Of a stretch of DNA of 64,000 nucleotides, positions 43,068 through 50,274 are shown piece by piece. Position numbers and translations under genes: made by a program. Each line of letters begins with the position of its first letter. Positions within the stretch are counted from its first letter, which is position 1. The notes beneath the pieces are model-generated. The model worked only from the letters and a program-made list of their open reading frames with translations. It did not search any database and had not been told where the DNA came from. The stretch is from Roseobacter sp. GAI101. GTDB lineage: Bacteria > Pseudomonadota > Alphaproteobacteria > Rhodobacterales > Rhodobacteraceae. The stretch spans positions 359,663 to 423,662 of the forward strand of contig NZ_DS999213.1 of NCBI RefSeq assembly GCF_000156335.1. The letters are read 5' to 3'.

Positions 43068-43805
43068 ATGGAAAACCTCTCTCACATTTTGCTGATCGCC
43101 GGCAGCGCCGAAGCCCACGAATTTGCGGCGCAGGTAGCGCAAACATCCCAAAAATTGCAGGCGATATTGCGGCGAGCAGAGCGCAGCTTTGGCCCGCTTG
43201 CGGTACCGTCGCGGATCTGGACACCGGGGTCGCTGGAGGCGATGAAAAATTTTCTGACGGACGAAGGAATTACCGCGATCTGTGACGCCGGCCACGGTTT
43301 TGATTCCGATGTTGCCGATCTGGCGGCCGCCGCGGCACGGGATTTGGCGTTGCCCTATGTACGCGTCATGCGGCCGGTCTGGACGATCGACCCCCCTGCG
43401 CTGCGTGCGGCCACCGTGGCAGAGGCCGCCGTGATGATCCGCCCCGGCGCGCGGGTGTTTGCGGCGACAGGGCGCGGGACGGTTGCCGAATTCGCGCCCT
43501 TTGCGGGGGATACCTTGTTCTTGCGCCAGACCAGTGCCGCCGCGCGGACACCTTTGCCCGAGTTTGCAGAGCCGGTTTACGGCACTCCTCCGTTCAGCAT
43601 CGACGAGGAAATCGCGTTGTTTCAAAGGCTTGGCATCGACACGTTGATCTGTCGCAACGTGGGCGGGCTCCCCAGCCGCCCCAAGCTTGAGGCTGCAATG
43701 CGGTTGGGTATGCGCGTGATTGTCATTGACCGCCCCGCGCCGCCCAAAAAGGCGCATGTTTTGGAAACGGCCGACGCCGCAGTTGGCTGGATCACCGCGT
43801 TATGA
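43068..43805 (+). CDS. cobK: precorrin-6A reductase (CobK/CbiJ)
   Basis: 245 residues from the ATG at 43068. Family marks: ILLIAGSAEAHEFA at the start in place of the usual GGT.EA, GITAICDAGHGFDSDVADLAAAAARDLALPYVRVMRPVW, and TLICRNVGGLPSRPKLEAAMRLGMRVIVIDRP at the end, which is strongly CobK. It reduces precorrin-6A with NADPH in aerobic cobalamin synthesis. It stands away from other cob genes and is followed with a four-base overlap by the alkA-like gene, an unusual partner. Confidence 0.85.
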   Translation: MENLSHILLIAGSAEAHEFAAQVAQTSQKLQAILRRAERSFGPLAVPSRIWTPGSLEAMKNFLTDEGITAICDAGHGFDSDVADLAAAAARDLALPYVRVMRPVWTIDPPALRAATVAEAAVMIRPGARVFAATGRGTVAEFAPFAGDTLFLRQTSAAARTPLPEFAEPVYGTPPFSIDEEIALFQRLGIDTLICRNVGGLPSRPKLEAAMRLGMRVIVIDRPAPPKKAHVLETADAAVGWITAL

Positions 43806-44434
43806 GCGTCGGGCGCATCATCACCAATGACGCAGATGTCGCCGAAGGGGCGGCCTGGCTCGCCGATACTGACCCGCGGTTCGCCAGTGCCTTGCAGGCC
43901 ACCGGGCCCCTGCCGCTGCGGTTGCGTGCTGACGGCTTTGACGCGTTGATCGGGGCGATCATCAGCCAGCAGGTCTCGGTTGCCTCGGCCAACGCCATGC
44001 GCGCCAGAATGGATGCCGCAGGCCTGACCCACGAGGCCGCCATCCTTGCCGCAGGAGAGGAGGGCTTGCGTGCAGCGGGGCTTAGCCGTCAGAAAATCCG
44101 CTATGCGCTGGCGCTAGCCGATGCGGGCATTGATTACACCGCCCTGCGGGACGCCCCCGATGTGCAGGTCATCAAGACGCTGACTGCGATCCCCGGTGTC
44201 GGCACCTGGACCGCGCAGATCTACGCCATGTTCTCGCTTGGTCGTGCGGATGTCTTTGCCGAAGGCGATCTGGCCTTGCAAGAAGCTGCAAAAGTGCTTT
44301 TTGATCTGCCAGAGCGGCCAAAGCCGAAACAGCTGGCCCTCATGGCCGAAGACTGGTCACCGTGGAGGTCGGTTGCAGCCCGTGCGCTGTTTTCGTACTA
44401 CCGCGTTGTAAAACAAAGGGAAGGGATCACATGA
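43802..44434 (+). CDS. alkA: DNA-3-methyladenine glycosylase II (AlkA type)
   Basis: 210 residues, the short form without the AlkA N-terminal domain. HhH-GPD fold: FDALIGAIISQQVSVASANAMRARM, the hairpin LTAIPGVGTWTAQIY and the catalytic aspartate in DVFAEGDLALQEA. Removes alkylated purines from DNA. Overlaps cobK and the next hydrolase gene by four bases each, so the three are translated as one unit. Confidence 0.9.
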   Translation: MSVGRIITNDADVAEGAAWLADTDPRFASALQATGPLPLRLRADGFDALIGAIISQQVSVASANAMRARMDAAGLTHEAAILAAGEEGLRAAGLSRQKIRYALALADAGIDYTALRDAPDVQVIKTLTAIPGVGTWTAQIYAMFSLGRADVFAEGDLALQEAAKVLFDLPERPKPKQLALMAEDWSPWRSVAARALFSYYRVVKQREGIT

Positions 44435-45096
44435 CACGCGTCTTAAACGCAGAGCGCCGCGAACCGGTATCGGGGGAAACGCGGTCAGCCGTGGTATTCC
44501 TGCATGGCTACGGGGCCAATGGTGCCGACCTTTTGGGGCTTGCCGATCCGTTGGGCGAACACCTGCCCGACACGCTGTTCGTCGCGCCCGACGCGCCAGA
44601 GGCCTGCGCCGGTGCCCCGATGGGATTCCAGTGGTTTCCGATCCCGTGGATCGACAACTCATCCGAGGAAGAATCCGAACGCGGCATGATGCAGGCGGTG
44701 CAAGACCTCAATTCATTCCTTGATGCGCTGATGGTGGACGAAGACTTGCTGCCCGAACAGGTGGTGCTCTTCGGATTTAGCCAGGGCACCATGATGGCGC
44801 TGCATGTGGCCCCGCGCCGCGAAGACGCCGTGGCGGGCGTCGTTGCGTTTTCGGGCCGTTTGCTGTCGCCCGAAAGCCTGAAGGATGATGCAGTCGTGCG
44901 TCCTCCGGTCCTGCTGGTGCACGGCGATTCCGACGATGTGGTCCCGCCCCAATCGCTGCCCGAAGCGGCCCAGGCCTTGCAGGATGCGGGCTGGACGGAT
45001 GTTTTCGCCCATATCATGAAGGGGACGGCCCACGGCATCGCTCCCGACGGGCTAAGCGTGGCGCTGGCGTTCATGCGCGACAAACTGGGCCTTTGA
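44431..45096 (+). CDS. alpha/beta hydrolase, carboxylesterase/phospholipase family
   Basis: 221 residues from the ATG at 44431, which overlaps the previous stop (ATGA). Nucleophile elbow GFSQGTMMAL (Ser), acid in LLVHGDSDDVVPPQ and histidine in GTAHGIAPDG. HGYGANGADLLGLADPL is the oxyanion region. Matches the YpfH/Est family of small esterases that also deacylate lysophospholipids or proteins. Natural substrate unknown. Cytoplasmic, no signal peptide. Confidence 0.88.
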   Translation: MTRVLNAERREPVSGETRSAVVFLHGYGANGADLLGLADPLGEHLPDTLFVAPDAPEACAGAPMGFQWFPIPWIDNSSEEESERGMMQAVQDLNSFLDALMVDEDLLPEQVVLFGFSQGTMMALHVAPRREDAVAGVVAFSGRLLSPESLKDDAVVRPPVLLVHGDSDDVVPPQSLPEAAQALQDAGWTDVFAHIMKGTAHGIAPDGLSVALAFMRDKLGL

Positions 45097-45379
45097 TCCG
45101 TGCGGGCGACGCGGCGTTAATCGGCCCCGTCGCCCAACCGGCATAGGGTTTCCCGAACATTGTGTCGCGGCCAAGCGGCCAGTGATTTGCCAGTTCAGGG
45201 CAAAGGGCCGTCCGTGGACACGCGCGCCGACCTTCCGCCGATCTCGCCTTGCACCATCCACCTGCGACATCTGGTGCCCGATTGCGACTTGTCAGACGAA
45301 AACCACGGGATATAGTCACCCTATCGGTGGGGCTGTTCCCGCCGGACCGGACGCGGAACGGCAAAGGGTTTACTTGAAG

Positions 45380-45964
45380 ATGGACGGCGATTTTAGAACG
45401 GAATTCACCCGTAGCCCCGCAGGGCTGAAACATAGACCGGCCTTGGTGCTCAACGCGGATTACAGGCCTTTGTCCTACTATCCGCTGTCACTTTGGCCCT
45501 GGCAGGATGCGATCAAGGCCAAATGGCTGGACCGGGTCGATATCGTTGCCGAATACGACGACTACGTGCACAGCCCCTCGATGGAGATACGGATTCCATC
45601 GGTTGTCGTCCTGAAAGATTATGTGAAACCTCAAAAGCGCGTGGCCTTCACGCGCTTTAATTTATTTCTGAGGGATGAATTTTGCTGCCAGTACTGTGGC
45701 GCACGGGGCGATCTGACGTTTGACCATGTGGTGCCGCGCGCATCAGGGGGGATCACAAGCTGGCGCAACGTGGTGGCCGCCTGCAGCCCGTGCAACCTGC
45801 GCAAAGGGTCAAAGGCGCTGCACCAGACAGGGTTCCAACTGCGCAAACCGCCCCGTCAGCCCGAAGCAGAAGAACTGCGCAACATGGGTCGAAAATTCCC
45901 GCCCAACCATCTGCACGAAAGCTGGATGGATTTCCTCTACTGGGATGCCGAACTTCAGGCCTGA
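45380..45964 (+). CDS. HNH endonuclease
   Basis: 194 residues from the ATG at 45380; the frame is open before it but an earlier start is not supported. N-terminal part KHRPALVLNADYRPLSYYPLSLWPWQDAIKA is shared by a conserved bacterial HNH group. The zinc and HNH elements are complete: FCCQYCG, LTFDHVVPRASGG, WRNVVAACSPCNLRKG. Not linked to a mobile element or restriction system here; conserved single-copy members occur throughout alphaproteobacteria and their role is unclear. The 283 bases before it show one GC-rich inverted repeat (about 45105-45136) only. Confidence 0.88.
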   Translation: MDGDFRTEFTRSPAGLKHRPALVLNADYRPLSYYPLSLWPWQDAIKAKWLDRVDIVAEYDDYVHSPSMEIRIPSVVVLKDYVKPQKRVAFTRFNLFLRDEFCCQYCGARGDLTFDHVVPRASGGITSWRNVVAACSPCNLRKGSKALHQTGFQLRKPPRQPEAEELRNMGRKFPPNHLHESWMDFLYWDAELQA

Positions 45965-45971
45965 CTCCTCG

Positions 45972-46020
45972 CTTCTCTGGCTCTTAAATATCCCGGGGGT
46001 CGGGGGGCTGGCCCCCCGCG
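45972..46020. repeat. dispersed intergenic repeat, copy A3
   Basis: TTCTCTGGCTCTTAAATATC then CCGGGGGTC and the hairpin GGGGGGCTGGCCCCCC, essentially identical to copy A1 at 18857-18906. It lies between the convergent HNH and xthA genes and could end transcription of either. Confidence 0.8.
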
Positions 46021-46055
46021 GTCTCTGGAAAAAAAACGGCTTTCGAAAAAAGCGC

Positions 46056-46838
46056 TCAGAAATCCAGATCGACCCACACCGGTACGTGATCCGACGGTTT
46101 GTCCCGACCGCGTATTTCCTTGTCAATCTGGCAATCACGCAGCATGTCGGCAACGACCGGGCTCAGCAGAAAATGATCGATGCGGATGCCGTTGTTCCGG
46201 TTCCACGCGCCAGCCTGATAATCCCAGAAACTGTAATGTCCGGGTCCTTGCGTGCGGGCGCGGAACGCTTCCGTCAGACCTAGTGCCACCAACTTGCGCC
46301 ACGCTGCGCGCGTTTCTGGGCGAAACAACGCGTCATCGCGCCAGGCATCAGGGGTCGCGGCGTCTTCGGCCTGGGGGATGACATTGTAATCGCCAGTCAT
46401 CAAAAACGGCGTTTCTTCTGCCAATAGGGCGCGCGCGCGATCTTCAAGCCGGGCCATCCATTCCAACTTGTAGTCGAATTTTGGTCCGGGGGCAGGGTTG
46501 CCATTGGGCAAATACAAGCCGCACAGCCGAATAGCAGATTTGTCCCCCATGACCGTCGCTTCGATATAGCGTGCCTGTTCATCGCCGTCGTCGCCGGGCA
46601 GGCCGCGTGTGACGTCCTCAAGGGGGCGCTTAGACAGGATCGCCACGCCGTTGAACGACTTTTGTCCGTGGGTTTCGACGTTGTAGCCCCGGTCCTCGAA
46701 AAGTTCGCGCGGGAATGCGTCGTCGACCGTTTTGATCTCTTGCAGGATGGCGACATCGGGTTGCGCTTCGTCCAGCCACTGCGGCAGGGCGTCGATCCGG
46801 GCTTTGATTCCGTTGATGTTGAACGTCGCGATTTTCAT
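46056..46838 (-). CDS. xthA: exodeoxyribonuclease III
   Basis: 260 residues from the ATG at 46838 (AGAGGCAG before it). EEP fold with MKIATFNINGIKARI, catalytic Glu34 (AILQEIKT), GLYLPNGNP, the MTGDYNVIP aspartate/asparagine, and the terminal KPSDHVPVWVDLDF histidine. Acts at abasic sites and 3' blocked ends in base excision repair. Monocistronic. Confidence 0.93.
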   Translation of the reverse strand: MKIATFNINGIKARIDALPQWLDEAQPDVAILQEIKTVDDAFPRELFEDRGYNVETHGQKSFNGVAILSKRPLEDVTRGLPGDDGDEQARYIEATVMGDKSAIRLCGLYLPNGNPAPGPKFDYKLEWMARLEDRARALLAEETPFLMTGDYNVIPQAEDAATPDAWRDDALFRPETRAAWRKLVALGLTEAFRARTQGPGHYSFWDYQAGAWNRNNGIRIDHFLLSPVVADMLRDCQIDKEIRGRDKPSDHVPVWVDLDF

Positions 46839-47209
46839 GGGCTGCCTCTGTTTTGCTATGAAACCTATCGCGCAAAGCGGCGCTTTGAGCAAGGGCAGCC
46901 GCCGGGTTTGCGCGGCCTAAGGGTGGCCTATTGAGAACTGATTCGGGGCGTCCCTGAGCCTTGGTGGGGGAGCGGGGGTGTTCGAATGCGTGATACAGAC
47001 CTGTGGATAACATTTTCTTATCTCTGTGGATAAGCCTGATTATCATGTTTGGTTAGCAAGCTGCCGACCTGAGTGAATGTGGACAAAACAAACTGTGGCA
47101 AAAGGTTTGAAAAATTCATTTGGAAAAGCAACCTAAACGGGCAAACGATGTCGCTGTTGCAACCTAAGTTTGTATTGCATCGATAAGCTCAACCCTAGAA
47201 GGATAAGAT
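46839..47209. other. AT-rich intergenic region with DnaA-box motifs upstream of the LFTTSC peptide gene
   Basis: 371 bases. Two exact DnaA boxes TGTGGATAA lie in direct orientation at 47002-47010 and 47025-47033, and a one-mismatch copy TGTGGACAA at 47078-47086. Bases 47101-47160 have 24 G/C of 60, low for this genome. No coding frame with a ribosome binding site is seen. The promoter of the peptide gene must lie here, so DnaA may regulate it; a chromosomal origin is not supported by the neighbouring genes. Confidence 0.5.
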
Positions 47210-47428
47210 ATGACCGCTTTTGCCTATGTTGAAGACACGCTTGTTCTGCCATCCCAGACCAAATCCCTGACACTGCATTGTGGCGCGGGCACTGGTTTGT
47301 TCACCACCAGCTGCACGCCATCCATGGTTGACGGCGCTGAAACAGGTCTGTTCACCACCAGTTGCGCGCCATCAGGCACCGCAATGGCAACCGGTGATCT
47401 GGTCGAACTTTTCACAACAAGTTGCTGA
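47210..47428 (+). CDS. small Cys peptide with three LFTTSC repeats (possible RiPP precursor or metal/thiol peptide)
   Basis: 72 residues; AGAAGGA stands 7 bases before the ATG. Residues 1-22 form a leader-like part (AYVEDTLVLPSQTKSLTL), then Cys24, and the hexapeptide LFTTSC three times: 30-35, 47-52 and 67-72, the last being the exact C terminus. The first two copies extend to TGLFTTSC.PS. Codons for the repeats differ at silent positions (Leu TTG, CTG, CTT; Thr ACC, ACA; Ser AGC, AGT) while the residues do not, so selection acts on the peptide. No signal peptide or known domain. A terminator hairpin follows, then the unknown gene at 47494. I have only a vague memory of an uncharacterised Rhodobacterales family of this kind (possibly DUF6749), unverified. 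Function not known. Confidence 0.8.
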   Translation: MTAFAYVEDTLVLPSQTKSLTLHCGAGTGLFTTSCTPSMVDGAETGLFTTSCAPSGTAMATGDLVELFTTSC

Positions 47429-47448
47429 ATTCATTTTATTAAATATAT

Positions 47449-47476
47449 CTCTGTGCCCCGCCGGGCACAGAGTATT
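47449..47476 (+). terminator. attenuator-like terminator between the peptide gene and its partner
   Basis: Perfect 10-base stem CTCTGTGCCC / GGGCACAGAG with tetraloop CGCC, followed by TATTTT. It lies 20 bases after the peptide stop and 18 bases before the next start, on the same strand. The expected result is abundant short peptide mRNA and limited read-through into the 350-residue protein. Confidence 0.85.
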
Positions 47477-47493
47477 TTGTGGAAAGGTCGCCC

Positions 47494-48546
47494 ATGTCCA
47501 ACGTCATCCAACTGTTGCCGCTGCGGCAGACCAAGAGCCAAGGGACCGTTGCCCTGAGCCAAATGTTCGCCCACCAACGCCGTGCACAGGGGGATATTTT
47601 CTGGCTGAAGGAAAACGCTGAATGGTTGGGCATCCTGCGCAGCTTCAATGGGGATATTCCGCCAGCTGCAGTAGAGCCTTATCGTGAATTTTATGTCAGC
47701 TTGCCTGTGCAAATCGCATTCTTTCCACAGTATTACAGGTTTTTCTTGTCTCTGTGCCTGGATCTGGAAGATTTGGGGATCGACGGAAACTACGGCGAAG
47801 AGCTGTCACATTGGGTTGCATCGCAAGGGCTGGCGCAGGCCGAACTGTCTGATCTGCAGCGTGCCGAAGCCGAGCGTTTGTTGATAAGGCGAAATGCCTT
47901 GCAGCGCGATGCTGATCTGGACACCCGTTTGCGGCGTTTCATCTCGCGATCTGAAACCTTTGCGCTGCCCAACAAAAAGGCCGCCTACGAGCTGGCCCAT
48001 ATCATTTTTTATCTTGCCGACTATGGCCGGATTGATCCCGAACTGGCCCCTGCGGCGATCACCAGTCTTGAATATGCGGGGTTGCTGGCGTTCCTGGATC
48101 AGAACGCGGATCTGCTGGCGGAAATTTGTGCGGCATTGCGCTTTGCCGGTGCCCGTCCGAACCTGATTTGGGAAAGCTTCGTGCACAGCGCGTACCGCGA
48201 TTGCCATTTGGGGCAGGCGGCACACCCCGTTCCGACAGACGGTTATCATACTTATCTTGTGACGGGCTGGCTGTCCCGGATGTCCGGACGCGCCGTGTTT
48301 CAAGAAGATATTCCTACAGGTCAGGTCGTTCTTTATGGTCCGGAGGAAGGCGAAGGCGCGTTGCGAGATTTGTCCCAAGGATTATTTGACATGGGCGCGC
48401 ACCGGTCTGCGGACTGGTCCAGAATGCGGCAGGTGCTGGTGCCTGCGCTTGGTCCCCAAGGTCGCTGTGTTCTGGAAGCTGCCGAAGGATCGACCGACAA
48501 ATTCGATGCCTTCTTTGAAGGGTTCGCGCGGGCCTCAGGGGGCTGA
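47494..48546 (+). CDS. protein of unknown function, partner of the LFTTSC peptide gene
   Basis: 350 residues from the ATG at 47494, with GGAAAGG 7 bases before it; an ATG at 47479 lacks a site. I recognise no catalytic motif, signal peptide or membrane helix. The first about 200 residues look helical and rich in Leu/Ala (YREFYVSLPVQIAFFPQYYRFFLSL, ELAHIIFYLADYGRIDPELAP); the last 130 are more mixed (HTYLVTGWLSRMSGRAVFQE, VVLYGPEEGEG, SADWSRMRQVLVPALGPQGR). Cysteines are few; one lies in AYRDCHLG. It follows the peptide gene across a terminator, like a maturation, immunity or sensor gene after a precursor peptide. I vaguely associate it with a Rhodobacterales unknown family (perhaps DUF6902), unverified. 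Confidence 0.8.
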   Translation: MSNVIQLLPLRQTKSQGTVALSQMFAHQRRAQGDIFWLKENAEWLGILRSFNGDIPPAAVEPYREFYVSLPVQIAFFPQYYRFFLSLCLDLEDLGIDGNYGEELSHWVASQGLAQAELSDLQRAEAERLLIRRNALQRDADLDTRLRRFISRSETFALPNKKAAYELAHIIFYLADYGRIDPELAPAAITSLEYAGLLAFLDQNADLLAEICAALRFAGARPNLIWESFVHSAYRDCHLGQAAHPVPTDGYHTYLVTGWLSRMSGRAVFQEDIPTGQVVLYGPEEGEGALRDLSQGLFDMGAHRSADWSRMRQVLVPALGPQGRCVLEAAEGSTDKFDAFFEGFARASGG

Positions 48547-48563
48547 AATCACGGGAGATGAAA

Positions 48564-48619
48564 TGACCTCATTAAAAATGAGGTCAGCCTCCGGCGGGAG
48601 TTTATCTGGCAAAATGAAG
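48564..48619. repeat. dispersed intergenic repeat, copy B2
   Basis: Perfect stem TGACCTCAT-TAAAA-ATGAGGTCA (48564-48586), then GCCTCCGGCGGGA and the core GTTTATCTGGCAAAATGAAG shared exactly with copy B1. Lies between the convergent unknown gene and the iron-sulfur carrier gene and may end transcription from both. Confidence 0.8.
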
Positions 48620-48630
48620 CCGGGGCGGCG

Positions 48631-48954
48631 TTACATCGAGAAGGATGTTCCGCAGCCGCAGGCGCTGGTCGCGTTCGGGTTTTCGATGACAAAGCGCGCG
48701 CCGATCAGTTCTTCGGAAAAATCGATGATAGCATTGGTCAGGAAGGGCAGCGATATGCTGTCCACGACGACTTTCTGGCCGGCCCCTTCGAGGATGAGGT
48801 CATCGTCTTTGGGTGCATCGAGGGCAATGTCATATTGAAATCCGGAACATCCGCCGCCTTCGACAGCGACGCGCAGTGCTTTTCCGTCAGCGGCGGCACC
48901 AATCTCGGCGAGGCGGTCAAAGGCGCGGGATGTGACTTTGGGGGGCAGGTTCAT
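48631..48954 (-). CDS. erpA: A-type iron-sulfur cluster carrier (ErpA/IscA)
   Basis: 107 residues from the ATG at 48954. The three cluster cysteines are Cys36 (EGGGCSGFQY), Cys99 and Cys101 (SACGCGTSFSM). IDFSEELIGARFVIENPNA is typical of the ErpA branch. Delivers Fe-S clusters to target proteins. Alone rather than in an isc or suf operon, as is common for erpA. Choice between ErpA and IscA is not certain. Confidence 0.87.
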   Translation of the reverse strand: MNLPPKVTSRAFDRLAEIGAAADGKALRVAVEGGGCSGFQYDIALDAPKDDDLILEGAGQKVVVDSISLPFLTNAIIDFSEELIGARFVIENPNATSACGCGTSFSM

Positions 48955-49038
48955 TTTCGGGCTCCGGTGTGATCGGTTTCCATCTGTCGTTGCTTGCAAT
49001 ATAGAAAGCCACAGGACAGGCCACAAGGACCTCATATC

Positions 49039-50175
49039 ATGCGCGCTTCTTTTGCCTCTGACCCAGCAGCAACCCGGGGACGGTTGATGCCGGAAGAGGA
49101 AAGCACTTTTCGGTCATGTTTTCAACGGGACCGCGACCGGATCATCCACGCCAGCGCCTTTCGGCGGCTCAAGCACAAGACCCAGGTCTTTATCGAACAT
49201 GAAGGCGATTATTATCGCACACGGCTGACCCATTCGATCGAGGTGGCGCAGGTGGCGCGCACGATCTCGGGGGCTTTGGGGCTAAACGCTGAACTGACCG
49301 AGGCGGTCGCACTGGCCCATGATCTGGGTCATCCACCGTTTGGCCACACGGGCGAAGATGCGTTGCAGGCCTTGATGCTCCCCTATGGGGGGTTTGACCA
49401 CAATGCCCAGGCCATCCGCATCGTCACCCATCTGGAGCGGCATTACGCGGAGTTTGACGGGCTGAACCTGACCTGGGAAACGCTGGAGGGGTTGGCAAAG
49501 CACAATGGGCCGGTCACCGGTACGCTGCCATGGGCGCTTGAGGCCTATGGCCGCCAGCATGATCTGGAGCTGGCCACTTATGCCAGTGCCGAGGCGCAGG
49601 TGGCGGCGATTGCCGATGACGTGGCCTACAACCATCATGATCTGCACGACGGGTTGCGGGCCGAACTTTTTTCCACGGATGAACTGGCGGCACTGCCCAT
49701 TTTGGATCGCAACTTTGCCGAAGTGGACAGGTTGTACCCCGGCTTGAACTATTACCGGCGGCGGCACGAAGCATTGCGGCGGTTCTTTGGCGTGCTGGTC
49801 GAGGATGTCATCAGCTTTGCCCGCGCCCGCCTGGACGACATGCAGCCGCAAAGCGCCACGGATATCCGCATGGCCGGGCGTACGCTGATCCGCTTTTCCG
49901 ATCCTGTTTTCGAGGACCTCAAGGTGATCCGCGCGTTTCTGTTTGACCGGATGTATCGCGCACCGTCGGTGGTGATCATGCGAAAACAGGTCACGCAGGT
50001 GGTCGAAGACCTGTTCCCCTATTTTCTGGCACATCCCGATCAACTGCCCAAGCAATGGCGCAAGGACGTGGAGGATGTGGATGGGGATACCGCGTTGGCC
50101 CGGATCGTGAGCGACTATATCTCGGGCATGACGGACCGCTTTGCCTTGCAGGAACATGAACGCCTGATGGGCTAA
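49039..50175 (+). CDS. dgt: deoxyguanosinetriphosphate triphosphohydrolase-like protein
   Basis: 378 residues from the ATG at 49039. HD-domain metal ligands: RLTHSIEVAQVAR, then LAHDLGHPPFGHTGEDAL, and the later DDVAYNHHDLHDGL. The N-terminal RSCFQRDRDRIIHASAFRRLKHKTQVF is the dGTPase type 2 signature. Hydrolyses dNTPs to nucleoside and triphosphate. Divergent from the iron-sulfur carrier gene; 99 bases before argS. Confidence 0.92.
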   Translation: MRASFASDPAATRGRLMPEEESTFRSCFQRDRDRIIHASAFRRLKHKTQVFIEHEGDYYRTRLTHSIEVAQVARTISGALGLNAELTEAVALAHDLGHPPFGHTGEDALQALMLPYGGFDHNAQAIRIVTHLERHYAEFDGLNLTWETLEGLAKHNGPVTGTLPWALEAYGRQHDLELATYASAEAQVAAIADDVAYNHHDLHDGLRAELFSTDELAALPILDRNFAEVDRLYPGLNYYRRRHEALRRFFGVLVEDVISFARARLDDMQPQSATDIRMAGRTLIRFSDPVFEDLKVIRAFLFDRMYRAPSVVIMRKQVTQVVEDLFPYFLAHPDQLPKQWRKDVEDVDGDTALARIVSDYISGMTDRFALQEHERLMG

Positions 50176-50274
50176 GCGGGCAGTCGCGCCTGAATTGACT
50201 GCTCTTGATCGACACCGCTTGAACCTTGTGGCTTTTTCAGGTGATACACGGGGCCAGGACGAAGGAAGCCCGTT

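Noticed and set aside
46056..46838. HNH nuclease and xthA as a restriction or defence island
   Set aside because: Both are conserved housekeeping-type nucleases in alphaproteobacteria and no methylase, helicase or other defence gene is next to them.
46839..47209. Chromosomal replication origin
   Set aside because: Only two exact DnaA boxes, and none of the genes usual near alphaproteobacterial origins (dnaA, dnaN, gidA, parAB, hemE, rho) is in the window.
47224..47415. Open frame antisense to the LFTTSC peptide gene, also repetitive
   Set aside because: It mirrors the repeats of the plus-strand gene, has no ribosome binding site, and only two of the copies look alike on that strand, whereas all three are identical in the plus-strand protein.
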